From the NCBI RefSeq assembly GCF_037688875.1, contig NZ_JAWDIE010000002.1:1-64000 (forward strand): a stretch of 64,000 nt of DNA. Direction: 5' to 3'. Both the position numbers and the translations under genes were made by a program. Under the pieces are notes generated by a model. The model saw nothing but the letters and a program-made list of their open reading frames with translations, was not told the origin of the DNA and made no database searches. This stretch comes from Amphibiibacter pelophylacis (lineage in GTDB: Bacteria; Pseudomonadota; Gammaproteobacteria; Burkholderiales; Burkholderiaceae_C). Below, piece by piece: positions 50,260 to 59,114 of the stretch. The first letter of the stretch is position 1. Every line of letters begins with the position of its first letter.

Positions 50260-52611
50260 TCAGATCGGCTGCAGTTTGGCCAGCGTCTGATCCAGCCATT
50301 TCTCGCCGTGGCGCCTGAAAGCCACCTGCACACGGGCCTGGGGCTGCGTGCCCTCGATGGCCAGCACGCGGCCTTCGCCGAATTTGGTGTGGAACACCCC
50401 CTGCCCCTTGCGTAATGCGGTGCCGCTGGCGGGTGGCGGCGCGTCCTGGCGGGCGGGCTCGGTCGGGCTGGCCTGAGACTCGGTCCAGACATTGGGCACC
50501 GGCGCAGCGGCGGCGGCGCGGCGGTTGCCGCCCCAGCCTGCGCTGCCCACGCTGTCGCGCCCCCAGAAGCTGGCGCCGGTGGCCGCGCGCGGCGGCGTCA
50601 GCCACTTGACGGCGCCTTCGGGCAGCTCGTCCAGAAAGCGGCTGGGCACGTTGTAACGGGTCTGGCCGTGCAGCATGCGCGCCTGCGCGTGGCTGATCGA
50701 CAGGCGCTGGCGCGCCCGCGTGATGGCGACGTACATCAGCCGCCGCTCCTCGTTCAGGCCGTCGGGGTCGGCCAAAGCCTGTTCGTGCGGGAAAAGGCCC
50801 TCCTCGGCGCCGACCAGGAAGACGGCATCGAATTCCAGGCCTTTCGCGGCGTGAATGGTCATCAGCTGCACCGCGCTGTGGCCTTCCTGCGCCTGGTTGT
50901 CGCCCGCCTCGAGCGCGGCGTGGGTCAGGAAGCTGCTGAGCGTGCCCTGCGCCGCCTCGGGCGGCGCGCCGCTTTCCCCGTCGGCCGCCACTGGCGTGAC
51001 CGGCGCACCGCGCTGCTCATAGCGCTCGAAAGCGTCGGCGGCGTTGACCAGTTCGCCCAGGTTTTCCAGTCGCTCCTGGCCTTCGCGCTCGGCCTCGTAG
51101 GCGGCCTGCAAGCCACTGCCCTCGACCACCCGCTGGATGATTTCCGGCAGCTTCAGGCCGCTGGCGCGCTGGCGCAGATCGTCGATCAGGTCGATGAAGC
51201 CCTGCAGGCGGTCACGGCTCCGGTTGTCCGGCAGCGCCGAAACGGCGGCGTAAAGCGACACGCCGTTGTTCTGCGCCGCGTCCTGCAGCTGCTCCAGCGT
51301 GCGGGCGCCGATGCCGCGCGCCGGAAAGTTCACCACGCGCAGCCAGCTGCTGCTGTCGTGCGGGTTCTCCAGCAGACGCAGGTAGGCCAGCGCATGCTTG
51401 ATCTCGGCGCGCTCGAAAAAGCGCAGGCCGCCATAAACGCGGTAAGCGATCCCGGCGTTGAACAGGCCCGATTCCACCCCGCGCGACAGCGCATTGCTGC
51501 GGTACAGCACAGCGATCTGGTCCAGCGCAGTGCCTGCACGCTGCAGCGCGGCGACTTCTTCCAGCAGCCAGCGCACCTCGTCGGCGTCGCTGGCCGCGCC
51601 CATGACGCGCACGGGCTCGCCCACGCCCGCGTCGGTGCGCAGGGTTTTGCCAAGGCGCACGGTGTTGTTGGAGATCAGCGCATTGGCGCACTCCAGAATG
51701 TGCCCGGCCGAGCGGTAGTTCTGCTCCAGCCGGACCAGGCGCTGCGGCGTTTCGCCATCGCGCACGCCGTACTCGCGGGTGAAATCCTCCATATTGCCCA
51801 CGCGGGCGCCGCGAAAGCCGTAAATGCTCTGGTCGTCGTCGCCGACCACGAAGACGCTCTGCGGCGTGCCCGGCGGCGCCAGCAGCTTCAGCCAGGCGTA
51901 CTGCAGGCGGTTGGTGTCCTGGAACTCGTCCACCAGCACATGCGCAAAGCGCTGCTGGTAGTGCGCGCGCAGCTCGGGGTGGGCGTGCAGGACCTCGTAA
52001 GTGCGCAGCATCAGCTCGGCGAAATCGACCACGCCCTCGCGCTGGCACTGCTGCTCGTAGGCCTCGTAGATGTCGACCAGGGTGCGCGTGTGCGGGCTGT
52101 CGATCTCCAGCTGGCCGGGGCGCAGCGCCTCTTCCTTGCAGCCCGCGATGAAGGAGCTGATCTTGCGCGGCGCAAACTGCTCATCGCTCAGGTTCATGGC
52201 CTTGAGCACGCGCTTGACGGCCGAGAGCTGATCCTGCATATCCAGAATCTGGAAGGTCTGCGGCAGCCCCGCCGTCTTCCAGTGCAGGCGCAGGAAGCGG
52301 TGGCACAGGCCGTGAAACGTCCCGACCCAGAGCTGGCGCAGCGACAGCGGCAGCATCGCGCCCAGGCGGGTGAGCATCTCCCGCGCGGCCTTGTTGGTGA
52401 AGGTGACTGCCATGACGCCCCCCGGCGCCACCTGCCCGGTCTGGATCAGCCAGACGATGCGCGTGGTCAGCACCCGCGTCTTGCCCGATCCGGCGCCCGC
52501 CAGGATGAGCGCGGGGCCGGGCGGCAGCGTCACGGCCGCGTGCTGCTCGGGGTTGAGACCACGCAGCAGGCCGTCGGGAGAATCAAAGGAGGTCGGTCGG
52601 ATTTCGGACAT
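50260..52611 (-). CDS. uvrD: DNA helicase II UvrD
   Basis: This SF1A 3'-5' helicase of 783 residues is used in nucleotide excision and mismatch repair. The Q-motif is LNPEQHAAV (19-27), Walker A AGAGSGKT (38-45), motif II DEFQDTNRLQYAWLK, motif III VGDDDQSIYGFRGA, motif IV LEQNYRS, and motif V MTIHAAKGLEFDAVFL with motif VI VAITRARQRL. The C-terminal tail (about 690-783) is Ala/Pro-rich and ends in the small domain KFGEGRVLAIEGTQPQARVQV that binds RNA polymerase in UvrD/PcrA. It is divergent from the tRNA-Leu gene. Confidence 0.96.
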   Translation of the reverse strand: MSEIRPTSFDSPDGLLRGLNPEQHAAVTLPPGPALILAGAGSGKTRVLTTRIVWLIQTGQVAPGGVMAVTFTNKAAREMLTRLGAMLPLSLRQLWVGTFHGLCHRFLRLHWKTAGLPQTFQILDMQDQLSAVKRVLKAMNLSDEQFAPRKISSFIAGCKEEALRPGQLEIDSPHTRTLVDIYEAYEQQCQREGVVDFAELMLRTYEVLHAHPELRAHYQQRFAHVLVDEFQDTNRLQYAWLKLLAPPGTPQSVFVVGDDDQSIYGFRGARVGNMEDFTREYGVRDGETPQRLVRLEQNYRSAGHILECANALISNNTVRLGKTLRTDAGVGEPVRVMGAASDADEVRWLLEEVAALQRAGTALDQIAVLYRSNALSRGVESGLFNAGIAYRVYGGLRFFERAEIKHALAYLRLLENPHDSSSWLRVVNFPARGIGARTLEQLQDAAQNNGVSLYAAVSALPDNRSRDRLQGFIDLIDDLRQRASGLKLPEIIQRVVEGSGLQAAYEAEREGQERLENLGELVNAADAFERYEQRGAPVTPVAADGESGAPPEAAQGTLSSFLTHAALEAGDNQAQEGHSAVQLMTIHAAKGLEFDAVFLVGAEEGLFPHEQALADPDGLNEERRLMYVAITRARQRLSISHAQARMLHGQTRYNVPSRFLDELPEGAVKWLTPPRAATGASFWGRDSVGSAGWGGNRRAAAAAPVPNVWTESQASPTEPARQDAPPPASGTALRKGQGVFHTKFGEGRVLAIEGTQPQARVQVAFRRHGEKWLDQTLAKLQPI

Positions 52612-52636
52612 CGCGCGATTGTAGGCCGGGTGCGGC

Positions 52637-52642
52637 TACAAT
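52637..52642 (+). promoter_or_regulatory. Candidate -10 box of tRNA-Leu
   Basis: TACAAT lies 33 bases before the tRNA 5' end in a GGCTACAATCC context. No clear -35 at the expected distance. Confidence 0.4.
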
Positions 52643-52675
52643 CCTGCCCTGCCCTCACGCAAGGGGGCACGGGAC

Positions 52676-52762
52676 GCGCGGGTGGCGAAATTGGTAGACG
52701 CACCAGGTTTAGGTCCTGACGCTGGCAACAGTGTGCGGGTTCGAGTCCCGCCCCGCGCACCA
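52676..52762 (+). tRNA. tRNA-Leu (anticodon UAG)
   Basis: The acceptor stem is GCGCGGG with CCCGCGC, discriminator A and encoded CCA. The D-arm TGGCGAAATTGGTAGACGCA is typical of leucine tRNAs, the anticodon loop TTTAGGT gives UAG, a long variable arm follows, and the T-arm is GGGTTCGAGTCCC. The length of 87 bases is right for a class II tRNA. Confidence 0.97.
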
Positions 52763-52831
52763 ACGATTCATTTCACGAAGACCATATCGGTCCTCCCAGG
52801 CCACCCCGTCTGATTCAGGAGGAAAGTCGAC

Positions 52832-53626
52832 TTAACTCTTGCAATCCGTCTCGCGGGCGACCGTTTCTTCACGGTCCTGTCCCTGAAGGCTCTGGACGAG
52901 CGGAGCACCCTGCGCGTCGCTGGCGGATTCGGTCGCGGCACTTTCGGGCCGGGATGCGGGGGCTTCTGGCGGCCGCTGCTCGCGCAGGGCGCCAGCGGTT
53001 TCTTCCACCTCAGGGACGGGCAGGCCCAATATGGGCAGCGCTTCATCGCGCAGCAGCCAGGTCTGCATGCCACCGCCACGGCCGATCAGCCAGGCCGTGA
53101 CGCCCTCCCAGGTCAAAGGGTTCAGAACCGCAAGCAGCAGGCTGCGCACGCGTTCGCTGGCATAGAGCGCGGCCGTCCCAGGCAGGATGGTCTGACGGGC
53201 GGGCCAACCGTCTTCCAGCAGTTCGAACACCACACTGCCATCGGGCTGGGGGGTGATGCTGATGGGCTCGCGGCCACGCAGCCAGCGCATCAGGTGGATC
53301 AGACCGCGGGACCGGATGAGGCCCAGGCTGGTCAGCACCGCAGACAGGCTGGTGCGGCCGTAATCGGTCGGCCCGCCCAGCCAGCGCGCCAGCAGGCCGG
53401 GCGGCGGGGCAATCTCGATGATGCGCACCGAAAAACCGCCAGCCGTGTGGCCGGGGCTGATCTCGATGTTCACCCGCGGGCGGGACGGCCGCAGCAGCGC
53501 ATACGACTCTTCGAGCAGCAGGGTCAGGGCCTGCAGCGCCGGCTGAAAATCAAGCGCCTGCACCTGCGGCGTGACCATGACTGGTCCGTCGTAGAGGAAG
53601 TGGAAATTCACGTCGCGGTTACCCAT
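52832..53626 (-). CDS. Orphan protein of unknown function beside tRNA-Leu
   Basis: This 264-residue protein begins NFHFLYDGPVMVTPQVQALD and continues with FQPALQALTLLLEESYALL and VNIEISPGHTAGGFSVRIIEI. The pattern of a short beta-start, a helix ending in a leucine run and a second beta-strand recalls hypothetical proteins found in phage and accessory regions, but I cannot name a family with confidence. A middle hydrophobic part (LLLAVLNPLTWEGVTAWLIG) follows, and the last 60 residues are low-complexity Glu, Pro and Ala. It has no signal peptide. It stands alone between tRNA-Leu and the mutarotase gene, which suits an insertion next to a tRNA. Confidence 0.7.
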   Translation of the reverse strand: MGNRDVNFHFLYDGPVMVTPQVQALDFQPALQALTLLLEESYALLRPSRPRVNIEISPGHTAGGFSVRIIEIAPPPGLLARWLGGPTDYGRTSLSAVLTSLGLIRSRGLIHLMRWLRGREPISITPQPDGSVVFELLEDGWPARQTILPGTAALYASERVRSLLLAVLNPLTWEGVTAWLIGRGGGMQTWLLRDEALPILGLPVPEVEETAGALREQRPPEAPASRPESAATESASDAQGAPLVQSLQGQDREETVARETDCKS

Positions 53627-53785
53627 AACGGCATTGTCGGATCGAAAGTGACGCGGCCCAAGAGCGTCCAGACGGCCAAAACGTGCATAAGTCTCACATT
53701 TTGGGCATCTCGGCCCTCGCCGACTGGCACGCTACACTGATTGCTGCGGCGTTCTGCCGAAATCCTCGACCGTTTTGCGACCGAC

Positions 53786-54727
53786 ATGATCCCGACGCCT
53801 GCTCTGCCCCTTGATCTTCCCCCCGGCCTGACACTGGACACGCGCCCCGACGGCTGGACCACCCTGCGCGTGCGCACCGCGCTGGCGCAGGCCGACATCG
53901 CGCTGCACGGCGGCCAAATCCTGCACTGGCAGCCGCGTCACGCGGCGCAGCCGGTGCTGTGGCTCTCGCCGCAGGCCGTGCTGCGGGACGGTCAGGCGAT
54001 ACGCGGCGGCGTCCCGGTGTGCTGGCCCTGGTTTGGCCCGGCCGACCGGGCGGGCAACCCGGCGCACGGCGTCGTGCGCACCCGCGCGTGGTCGCTGCGC
54101 CAGGCGACAGCAGAGGCGGACGGACGCCTTCTTCTGAGCCTGGACGGCCCGGCCTTTCCGGCCAGCGCGGCGCCCGGCTGGCAAAGCGCCACGCTGCGTC
54201 TGGAGATCAGCGTCGGGCTGGAGCTCGCCCTCGCCCTGACCACCACAGCGCCCCCCGAAGCGGGCCCTGAGACCGGCCCTGACACGGGCGCATGGCGGCT
54301 GACCGAAGCGCTGCACAGCTATTTCGCCATCAGCGACGTCGCCCACACCCGCATCACGGGCCTGGGCGGCTGCGCGGGCGCCGACAAGCTGCAGAGCGGC
54401 GCGGCGGTGACGCTGCCGCAGTCCATCGACCCGGCCCAGCCCGTGGACTGCATGGTCGCGCACAGCGGTGAAGCACTGATTGCCGACAGCGGCTGGCAGC
54501 GCCAGATTCGCGTGCGCAAAAGCGGCAGCGCCACCACCATTGTCTGGAACCCCGGCGCGGCGCGCGCGGCCCAGCTGCCCGACATGGCGCAGGACGGCCT
54601 GTGGCGCGGCATGGTCTGCGTCGAGGCGGGCAACGGCCCCGGCCAGCCCGTGCGCCTGGCGCCTGGCGCGACGCACCGACTGGCAATGACGCTGTCCGTC
54701 GAAGCGCTGGACGGAATTGCCGCGTGA
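53786..54727 (+). CDS. Aldose 1-epimerase family protein (hexose-6-phosphate mutarotase, YeaD-like)
   Basis: This 313-residue beta-sandwich epimerase interconverts anomers of hexose 6-phosphates. Conserved motifs are GGQILHWQPRHAAQPVLWLSP, IRGGVPVCWPWFG, PAHGVVRTRAWSL (catalytic His), EALHSYFAISDV (His), and WNPGAARAAQLPDM with CVEAGN (catalytic Glu). These match the YeaD-type enzyme rather than GalM. The start at 53786 is the conserved one; a longer frame reaches 53741. The stop overlaps the azlC start by one base (TGATG). Confidence 0.9.
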   Translation: MIPTPALPLDLPPGLTLDTRPDGWTTLRVRTALAQADIALHGGQILHWQPRHAAQPVLWLSPQAVLRDGQAIRGGVPVCWPWFGPADRAGNPAHGVVRTRAWSLRQATAEADGRLLLSLDGPAFPASAAPGWQSATLRLEISVGLELALALTTTAPPEAGPETGPDTGAWRLTEALHSYFAISDVAHTRITGLGGCAGADKLQSGAAVTLPQSIDPAQPVDCMVAHSGEALIADSGWQRQIRVRKSGSATTIVWNPGAARAAQLPDMAQDGLWRGMVCVEAGNGPGQPVRLAPGATHRLAMTLSVEALDGIAA

Positions 54728-55509
54728 TGCCGCTGCGCCTGCGGTCTTTCTTCAGGGGCCTGCAGGCCAGCCTGCCGATTGCGGCGGGTTATCTGCCCAT
54801 CGCCTTCTCGTTTGGCCTGGTCGCGCTGGCCTCGGGCCTGAGTGCCTGGCAGGGCGTGCTGGTTTCGCTGGTGATATACGCCGGAGCCAGCCAGTTCGTG
54901 CTGGCCAGCCTGGTGGCCAGCGGCGCGGGCGCGCTGGCGCTGCTCAGCACGGTGCTGGTGATGAATCTGCGCCATGTCTTTTATGGGGCGCCCACACTGG
55001 CGCGGCTGTGGCCGCCCGGCGCGGCGCCGCGCTGGCCGGTGCCCCTGCTGGGCTGGGGCCTGACCGACGAAGTCTTCGTGGCCGCGCAGGGTCGGCTGGA
55101 GCGCGTCGCGGTGCCCGAGCGCGAGGACTGGTACCTCGGCCTGCAGCTGGGCGCCTACGCCACCTGGGTGGGCGGCACGGTGCTGGGCGTCAGCGGCGGG
55201 CGCTGGCTGGGGGACGCGGCCTGGTTGCAGGCCAGCATCGGTTTCGTGCTGCCGGCGCTGTTTCTGGGGCTGGTGATCGAGCTGTGGCCTGCACGGGCGG
55301 GCGCCGCAGTCTCGCTCGAAGAACCTGCAGCAGGGGGCGTGGTGGACGACGTCTCCGCCCGGGCGCTTTTCCTGCGCGTGGCGGGCGTGAGCCTGGCCGT
55401 CAGCGCGGCGGCCCTGACGCTGCTGCCCAGCCACTGGGCGCTGCTGGCCGGAATGCTGGCGGGCGCGGCGTCCAGCCTGTGGGGAGGCGCGCGCCGCAGC
55501 CGATCATGA
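54727..55509 (+). CDS. azlC: AzlC-family branched-chain amino acid exporter subunit
   Basis: This is the 260-residue larger subunit of an AzlCD-type (YgaZ/YgaH) exporter of branched-chain amino acids. ASLPIAAGYLPIAFSFGLVA and YAGASQFVLASLVASG are family motifs, as is VLVMNLRHVFYGAPTL. Seven hydrophobic segments are seen. It starts by stop-start overlap with the mutarotase gene and ends with a 4-base overlap into azlD. The substrate (valine, leucine, isoleucine or methionine) is from the family. Confidence 0.92.
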   Translation: MPLRLRSFFRGLQASLPIAAGYLPIAFSFGLVALASGLSAWQGVLVSLVIYAGASQFVLASLVASGAGALALLSTVLVMNLRHVFYGAPTLARLWPPGAAPRWPVPLLGWGLTDEVFVAAQGRLERVAVPEREDWYLGLQLGAYATWVGGTVLGVSGGRWLGDAAWLQASIGFVLPALFLGLVIELWPARAGAAVSLEEPAAGGVVDDVSARALFLRVAGVSLAVSAAALTLLPSHWALLAGMLAGAASSLWGGARRSRS

Positions 55510-55847
55510 GCGACGGCAAGCTCATCCTGACCATCGTGCTGTGCGGCGTGTGCACGGCGCTGATGCGCATTGCGCCCATGCTCTGGGCCCAGCGGCGGCG
55601 CAGTCGCAGCGCCCCCGCGCATCCTGCGCTGCAGCGGCTGTCGCGCAGCACGGGGCTGGCGGCCATCGTGGCGCTGCTGGCCAGCGATCTGCTGCCGCGA
55701 CTGGCCAGATCGCCGCTGCAGCAGGGCCCGGCGCTGGCCGTAGCGATCGCCGTCATCGCCCTCGTCCACCGCCGTTTCGGCCTGACGCCAGCCACCCTGC
55801 TCGGCGCCCTGGTGTACGGTGTGGTCAGCACGACACTGCCGCGCTGA
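55506..55847 (+). CDS. azlD: AzlD-family small subunit of the branched-chain amino acid exporter
   Basis: This 113-residue membrane protein has four hydrophobic segments (LILTIVLCGVCTALMRIAPM, AAIVALLASDLLPRL, ALAVAIAVIALVH, TLLGALVYGVVSTTL). It is the partner of AzlC, and the ATG lies in the azlC stop codon (ATGA), so the two are made in step. RIAPMLW near the start and the short loops are typical. Confidence 0.9.
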   Translation: MSDGKLILTIVLCGVCTALMRIAPMLWAQRRRSRSAPAHPALQRLSRSTGLAAIVALLASDLLPRLARSPLQQGPALAVAIAVIALVHRRFGLTPATLLGALVYGVVSTTLPR

Positions 55848-55924
55848 AGGCGTCACGGTCTGGTGCCGCGCGCGCCGGTGCGGGGTGGGCGCAGAGGGCT
55901 GCGGGCCGCAGACGGTGTCTGGCG

Positions 55925-55933
55925 TGGCATGAT
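55925..55933 (+). promoter_or_regulatory. Candidate extended -10 promoter of the NlpE-like gene
   Basis: TGG-CATGAT lies 46 bases before the ATG at 55980. No clear -35. The rest of the 132-base gap holds no gene. Confidence 0.35.
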
Positions 55934-55979
55934 AGAGCCCTGATTTGATTCACTTTCCGACCCGCTCCCACCGGAGTCC

Positions 55980-56495
55980 ATGCCTGCCATGTCCCTGCTG
56001 ACCGCCGCCGCTCGCCCTGTTCTGACCTTCGCCGCCGGCCTGGCCTGCGCCTTTGGCGCTCTCAGTGCCGTGAGCGCCGCCAGCGCGCCCGCCGATGGCC
56101 CCGCCCCGATGAGCGCTCCGGCGGCCCGCCAGGACAGCGTGCAAAAACCCCTCGCCGCCGCCGACGGCCACAGCAGCCGCGACGTGCTGGACTGGGAAGG
56201 CACCTATCGCGGTACCCTGCCCTGCGCCGACTGCGACGGCATCAAAACCACGATCACGCTGCGCGGCGACGGCAGTTACAGCCAGACTTCGATCTACGTC
56301 GGCCGGGGCGCCCGCTTCAGCGAAACCGGCCGCTACACCTGGAACCGCGCCGGATCGCGCATCACCCTGACCGGCAAGGATCACGATCCCAGCCTCTTCA
56401 TCGTCGGCGAAAACCACCTGGAGATGCTCAACCAGGACGGCAGCCCGGTCACCGGGCCGCTGGCCAACGATTACCGCCTGGACAAGGTGTCCTGA
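55980..56495 (+). CDS. NlpE N-terminal domain protein
   Basis: This 171-residue envelope protein has a signal peptide (about 1-35) and an Ala/Pro linker, then the NlpE N-terminal barrel: YRGTLPCADCDGIKTTITL with its CxxC pair, GDGSYSQTSIYVG, and GRYTWNRAGSRITLTGKD. NlpE in E. coli is an outer-membrane lipoprotein that signals copper and surface stress to CpxA. Here the only Cys in the signal is not in a good lipobox, so a soluble periplasmic form is possible, and the C-terminal NlpE domain is absent. A GGAG site lies upstream. Confidence 0.85.
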   Translation: MPAMSLLTAAARPVLTFAAGLACAFGALSAVSAASAPADGPAPMSAPAARQDSVQKPLAAADGHSSRDVLDWEGTYRGTLPCADCDGIKTTITLRGDGSYSQTSIYVGRGARFSETGRYTWNRAGSRITLTGKDHDPSLFIVGENHLEMLNQDGSPVTGPLANDYRLDKVS

Positions 56496-56514
56496 ATCTT
56501 CTGAGCGCTCATCG

Positions 56515-57369
56515 TCAGACCCGCCGTCGGGCGTTCTGCAAAAACGGGTGACGCAGGCGCGACGCCAGCAGATCAGCGCGCCGCCAGGTGGCGCACAGCA
56601 GTTCTTCCTGCGCCGCATCGGCCCAGACGGCGCTGCCGTCGCACCAGGCCAGTGTGCTCAGGCCGCCGTAGTGCAGGGTCGCGCTGGCCTCCTCCGGCGC
56701 GCTGCCGGGGCGGGTTTCCGCGCCGCAGGTGTTGGCGTAGGCCAGCGCGACCTGGCTCTCGTAGGCCCGCGCGGGCAGCAGCAGTTGCGGCACGGCCTCA
56801 TAGCCTTGCATGTTGGCGGTGGGCACCAGCACCGCATCCGCGCCCGCCTGCGCAAGGGCGCGCACATTGTCAGCAAATTCAACGTCGTAGCAGATCAGCA
56901 GGCCGAAGCGCCAGCCACGCCACAGCGCCACCTGACTGTGCTGCGGCAGATCGCCGGGCGTGAAAACCGCCGCCTCGTCGGAACCAAACAGGTGGGTCTT
57001 GCGGTAGTTCAGCAGCGTCTGGCCCTGCTCGTCCACCAGGATCGCGGCATTGGCCACGCCGCCAGCCGCCAGGCGCTCGGGGTAGCCGCAGACCAGCGCG
57101 ATGCGGCTCTCGCGGGCGATGTCGCCCAGGCGCTGCGCCACCGCTTCAGGCGGCTGGGACAGCGCGGCCAGCCGGTCTGCCCCCAGGTGGTAGCCGCTCA
57201 AAATCAGCTCGGGCAGGACCAGCAGATCAACCCCCTGCCCGCGAGCGCGCTGCGCCCAGGCGGCGATACGCGCCCAGGCCGCTTCCAGCCCAGCGGCATC
57301 CGCACACGGGTGCTGGCGCATCTGCGCTACGGCCACGGTCAGGCTGTCCTGAATCATCGGGAGACTCAT
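56515..57369 (-). CDS. davA: Nitrilase-family amidase, 5-aminovaleramide amidohydrolase (DavA) type
   Basis: This 284-residue carbon-nitrogen hydrolase has the Glu-Lys-Cys triad: Glu in LVLPELILSGY, Lys in YRKTHLFG and Cys in LLICYDVEF. VPTANMQGYEAVPQ and LAYANTCGAE are as in Pseudomonas DavA, which hydrolyses 5-aminovaleramide to 5-aminovalerate and ammonia. The assignment rests mainly on lying 10 bases downstream of davB, whose product is this amide. The N-terminus is about 20 residues longer than in Pseudomonas. 5-Aminovalerate transaminase (davT) is not in the window. Confidence 0.85.
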   Translation of the reverse strand: MSLPMIQDSLTVAVAQMRQHPCADAAGLEAAWARIAAWAQRARGQGVDLLVLPELILSGYHLGADRLAALSQPPEAVAQRLGDIARESRIALVCGYPERLAAGGVANAAILVDEQGQTLLNYRKTHLFGSDEAAVFTPGDLPQHSQVALWRGWRFGLLICYDVEFADNVRALAQAGADAVLVPTANMQGYEAVPQLLLPARAYESQVALAYANTCGAETRPGSAPEEASATLHYGGLSTLAWCDGSAVWADAAQEELLCATWRRADLLASRLRHPFLQNARRRV

Positions 57370-57379
57370 CGCCCGGCCG

Positions 57380-59092
57380 TCAGTCGGGCAGCGAGATCGG
57401 GCCCCATTCGGGGAAGGTGTCGCCGGGACCCGGGTTGGCCGGGTCGCTGCGCCCGCCCAGGTGGCTCATGATGCCCCAGACTGCATTGAGCGCCGTCTGC
57501 ACCGCGCCCTCGACCCAGGCCGGCGTCCAGGAAATATCGTCGCCCGCCAGGAAAATGCCCCGGTGCGCGGGGGCCATCTCCTGCTGCATGAAGTGGGCGT
57601 ACATGCGCTGGTTGTAGCGGTAATGGCCGGGCAGCGCGCCTTTGAAAGCGCCCAGAAAGTGCGGATCGGCCTCCCAGGACACGGTGATCGGATCGCCAAT
57701 GATGTGGCTGGCAATATCCACGTCCGGATAGATTTTGCGCAGCGCGTCCAGCGCCAGGCGCACGCGCTTTTCGGGCGGATGCGGCAGCATTTTCAGCGCG
57801 TCGCTCATCCAGGCGTAGGACAGGCAGATGACGCCAGGCTGGCCTTCGCCATGATCGAACAGGTAGGTGCCGCGCGTTAGCCGGTCGGTCAGCGTCATGC
57901 TCATGGTGTCCCGGCCGGTGGCGGGGTTGATGTCTTTCCAGAACGGACGATCCACCATCACGAAAGTTTTGCTGGACTGCATGTAGCGCGTGCGGTCCAG
58001 CGCCATCCAGGTCGGCTGGGCGAAAAGGCTTTCGTCGCACTCGATCTGGGTGGTCAAAAGCCAGCTCTGGCAGGTGACCAGCACGGCGGCGTAGTCGCGG
58101 CGGTGGCTCCAGCTGTCGACCAGGGTGATGCGCTGGCCATCGGCGTGGCGGCGCATTTCGCGCACGCCCGGACGCGGCGCGCCGCTATGCAGGCTGGCCA
58201 GCGTGGTGCCTGCGGGCCAGTGCGTCAGGCGATCGGGCGCGTGCGTCCACAGGCTGCGCGGCACCTGGTCGGCACCGCCCTGAATGAGGAACTGGTGGCT
58301 GTCGCATTCGGTCAGCACCACGCGCAGGATCTCCAGCATCGAGTTGGGGAAATCCGAATCCCAGCCGCCCGTGCCGAAACCGACCTGGCCGAACACCTCG
58401 CGGTGGCGGAAGCTCAGGCGCGAAAAGGCCTCGGATGTGGCGACAAAATCGTAGAAGGTGCGGTCGTCCCACTGCGGGATCAGCGCGTTCCACAGGCGCT
58501 TGAGCTGCGCCGGATCGCGCTCGCGGATGGCCTGCTGGATGGCGCCAAACTGCGCGTGGGTCTCCAGCGCGCTGTCCCAGGCCTGGGCCACTTCTGCGAA
58601 CATCGGCGGCAGATCCGCCAGGGTCCGCGCGTAATGCGTGCGGCCTTCCAGGTCGATGACGGTGCTGGAGCAGTGCGGCGTCAGCGGGTTGGGAAAAGGC
58701 TGGGTGCGCAACCCCAGCTGGCGCACGTAGTGGAAGAAGCCCATGCTGGACTGCGGAAAGCGCATACCGCCCAGCTCGGCGACGATGCCTTCGGGCGCGG
58801 CGTCAAAGCGCTGCGAGCGCAGCCGCCCGCCCAGCCGCGAAGCCTCGTAAACCACGGGTTTCAGGCCCATGCGCATCAGCTCATACGCCGCGACCAACCC
58901 GGCCATGCCGCCGCCCACCACCGCCACCTCCTGCCCGTGCTGGCTGGCGGGCACCTGGCCCAGCCCGGCCGGGTGCGCCAGCCAGTCGTCGTAAGCGAAG
59001 GGGAAATCCGGCCCGTAGATGCTGATGGGACGCTGTCCGGGGCGGGCAGGATCGCTGCGGCGGGTGTCAACGGGCTGGGTCGTGCTGTTCAT
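57380..59092 (-). CDS. davB: L-lysine 2-monooxygenase (DavB), FAD amine oxidase family
   Basis: This 570-residue flavoenzyme converts L-lysine, O2 to 5-aminovaleramide, CO2 and water. The start region ISIYGPDFPFAYDDWLAHPA and the FAD motif VAVVGGGMAGLVAAYELMRM followed by VVYEASRLGGRL agree with Pseudomonas DavB as I know it, as do FGTGGWDSDFPNSMLEILRV, SSKTFVMVDRPFWKD and IASHIIGDPITVSWEADPHF. Tryptophan and phenylalanine 2-monooxygenases are relatives, but these stretches fit the lysine enzyme. AAGGAGA precedes the ATG. It lies 22 bases behind comEC on the same strand. Confidence 0.9.
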   Translation of the reverse strand: MNSTTQPVDTRRSDPARPGQRPISIYGPDFPFAYDDWLAHPAGLGQVPASQHGQEVAVVGGGMAGLVAAYELMRMGLKPVVYEASRLGGRLRSQRFDAAPEGIVAELGGMRFPQSSMGFFHYVRQLGLRTQPFPNPLTPHCSSTVIDLEGRTHYARTLADLPPMFAEVAQAWDSALETHAQFGAIQQAIRERDPAQLKRLWNALIPQWDDRTFYDFVATSEAFSRLSFRHREVFGQVGFGTGGWDSDFPNSMLEILRVVLTECDSHQFLIQGGADQVPRSLWTHAPDRLTHWPAGTTLASLHSGAPRPGVREMRRHADGQRITLVDSWSHRRDYAAVLVTCQSWLLTTQIECDESLFAQPTWMALDRTRYMQSSKTFVMVDRPFWKDINPATGRDTMSMTLTDRLTRGTYLFDHGEGQPGVICLSYAWMSDALKMLPHPPEKRVRLALDALRKIYPDVDIASHIIGDPITVSWEADPHFLGAFKGALPGHYRYNQRMYAHFMQQEMAPAHRGIFLAGDDISWTPAWVEGAVQTALNAVWGIMSHLGGRSDPANPGPGDTFPEWGPISLPD

Positions 59093-59114
59093 ATTTAGTG
59101 TCTCCTTGCTGAAA

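Noticed and set aside
52676..53785. Integrated element bounded by a repeat of the tRNA-Leu 3' end
   Set aside because: No second copy of the tRNA 3' end and no integrase were seen between 52763 and 53785, so no attachment site is called.
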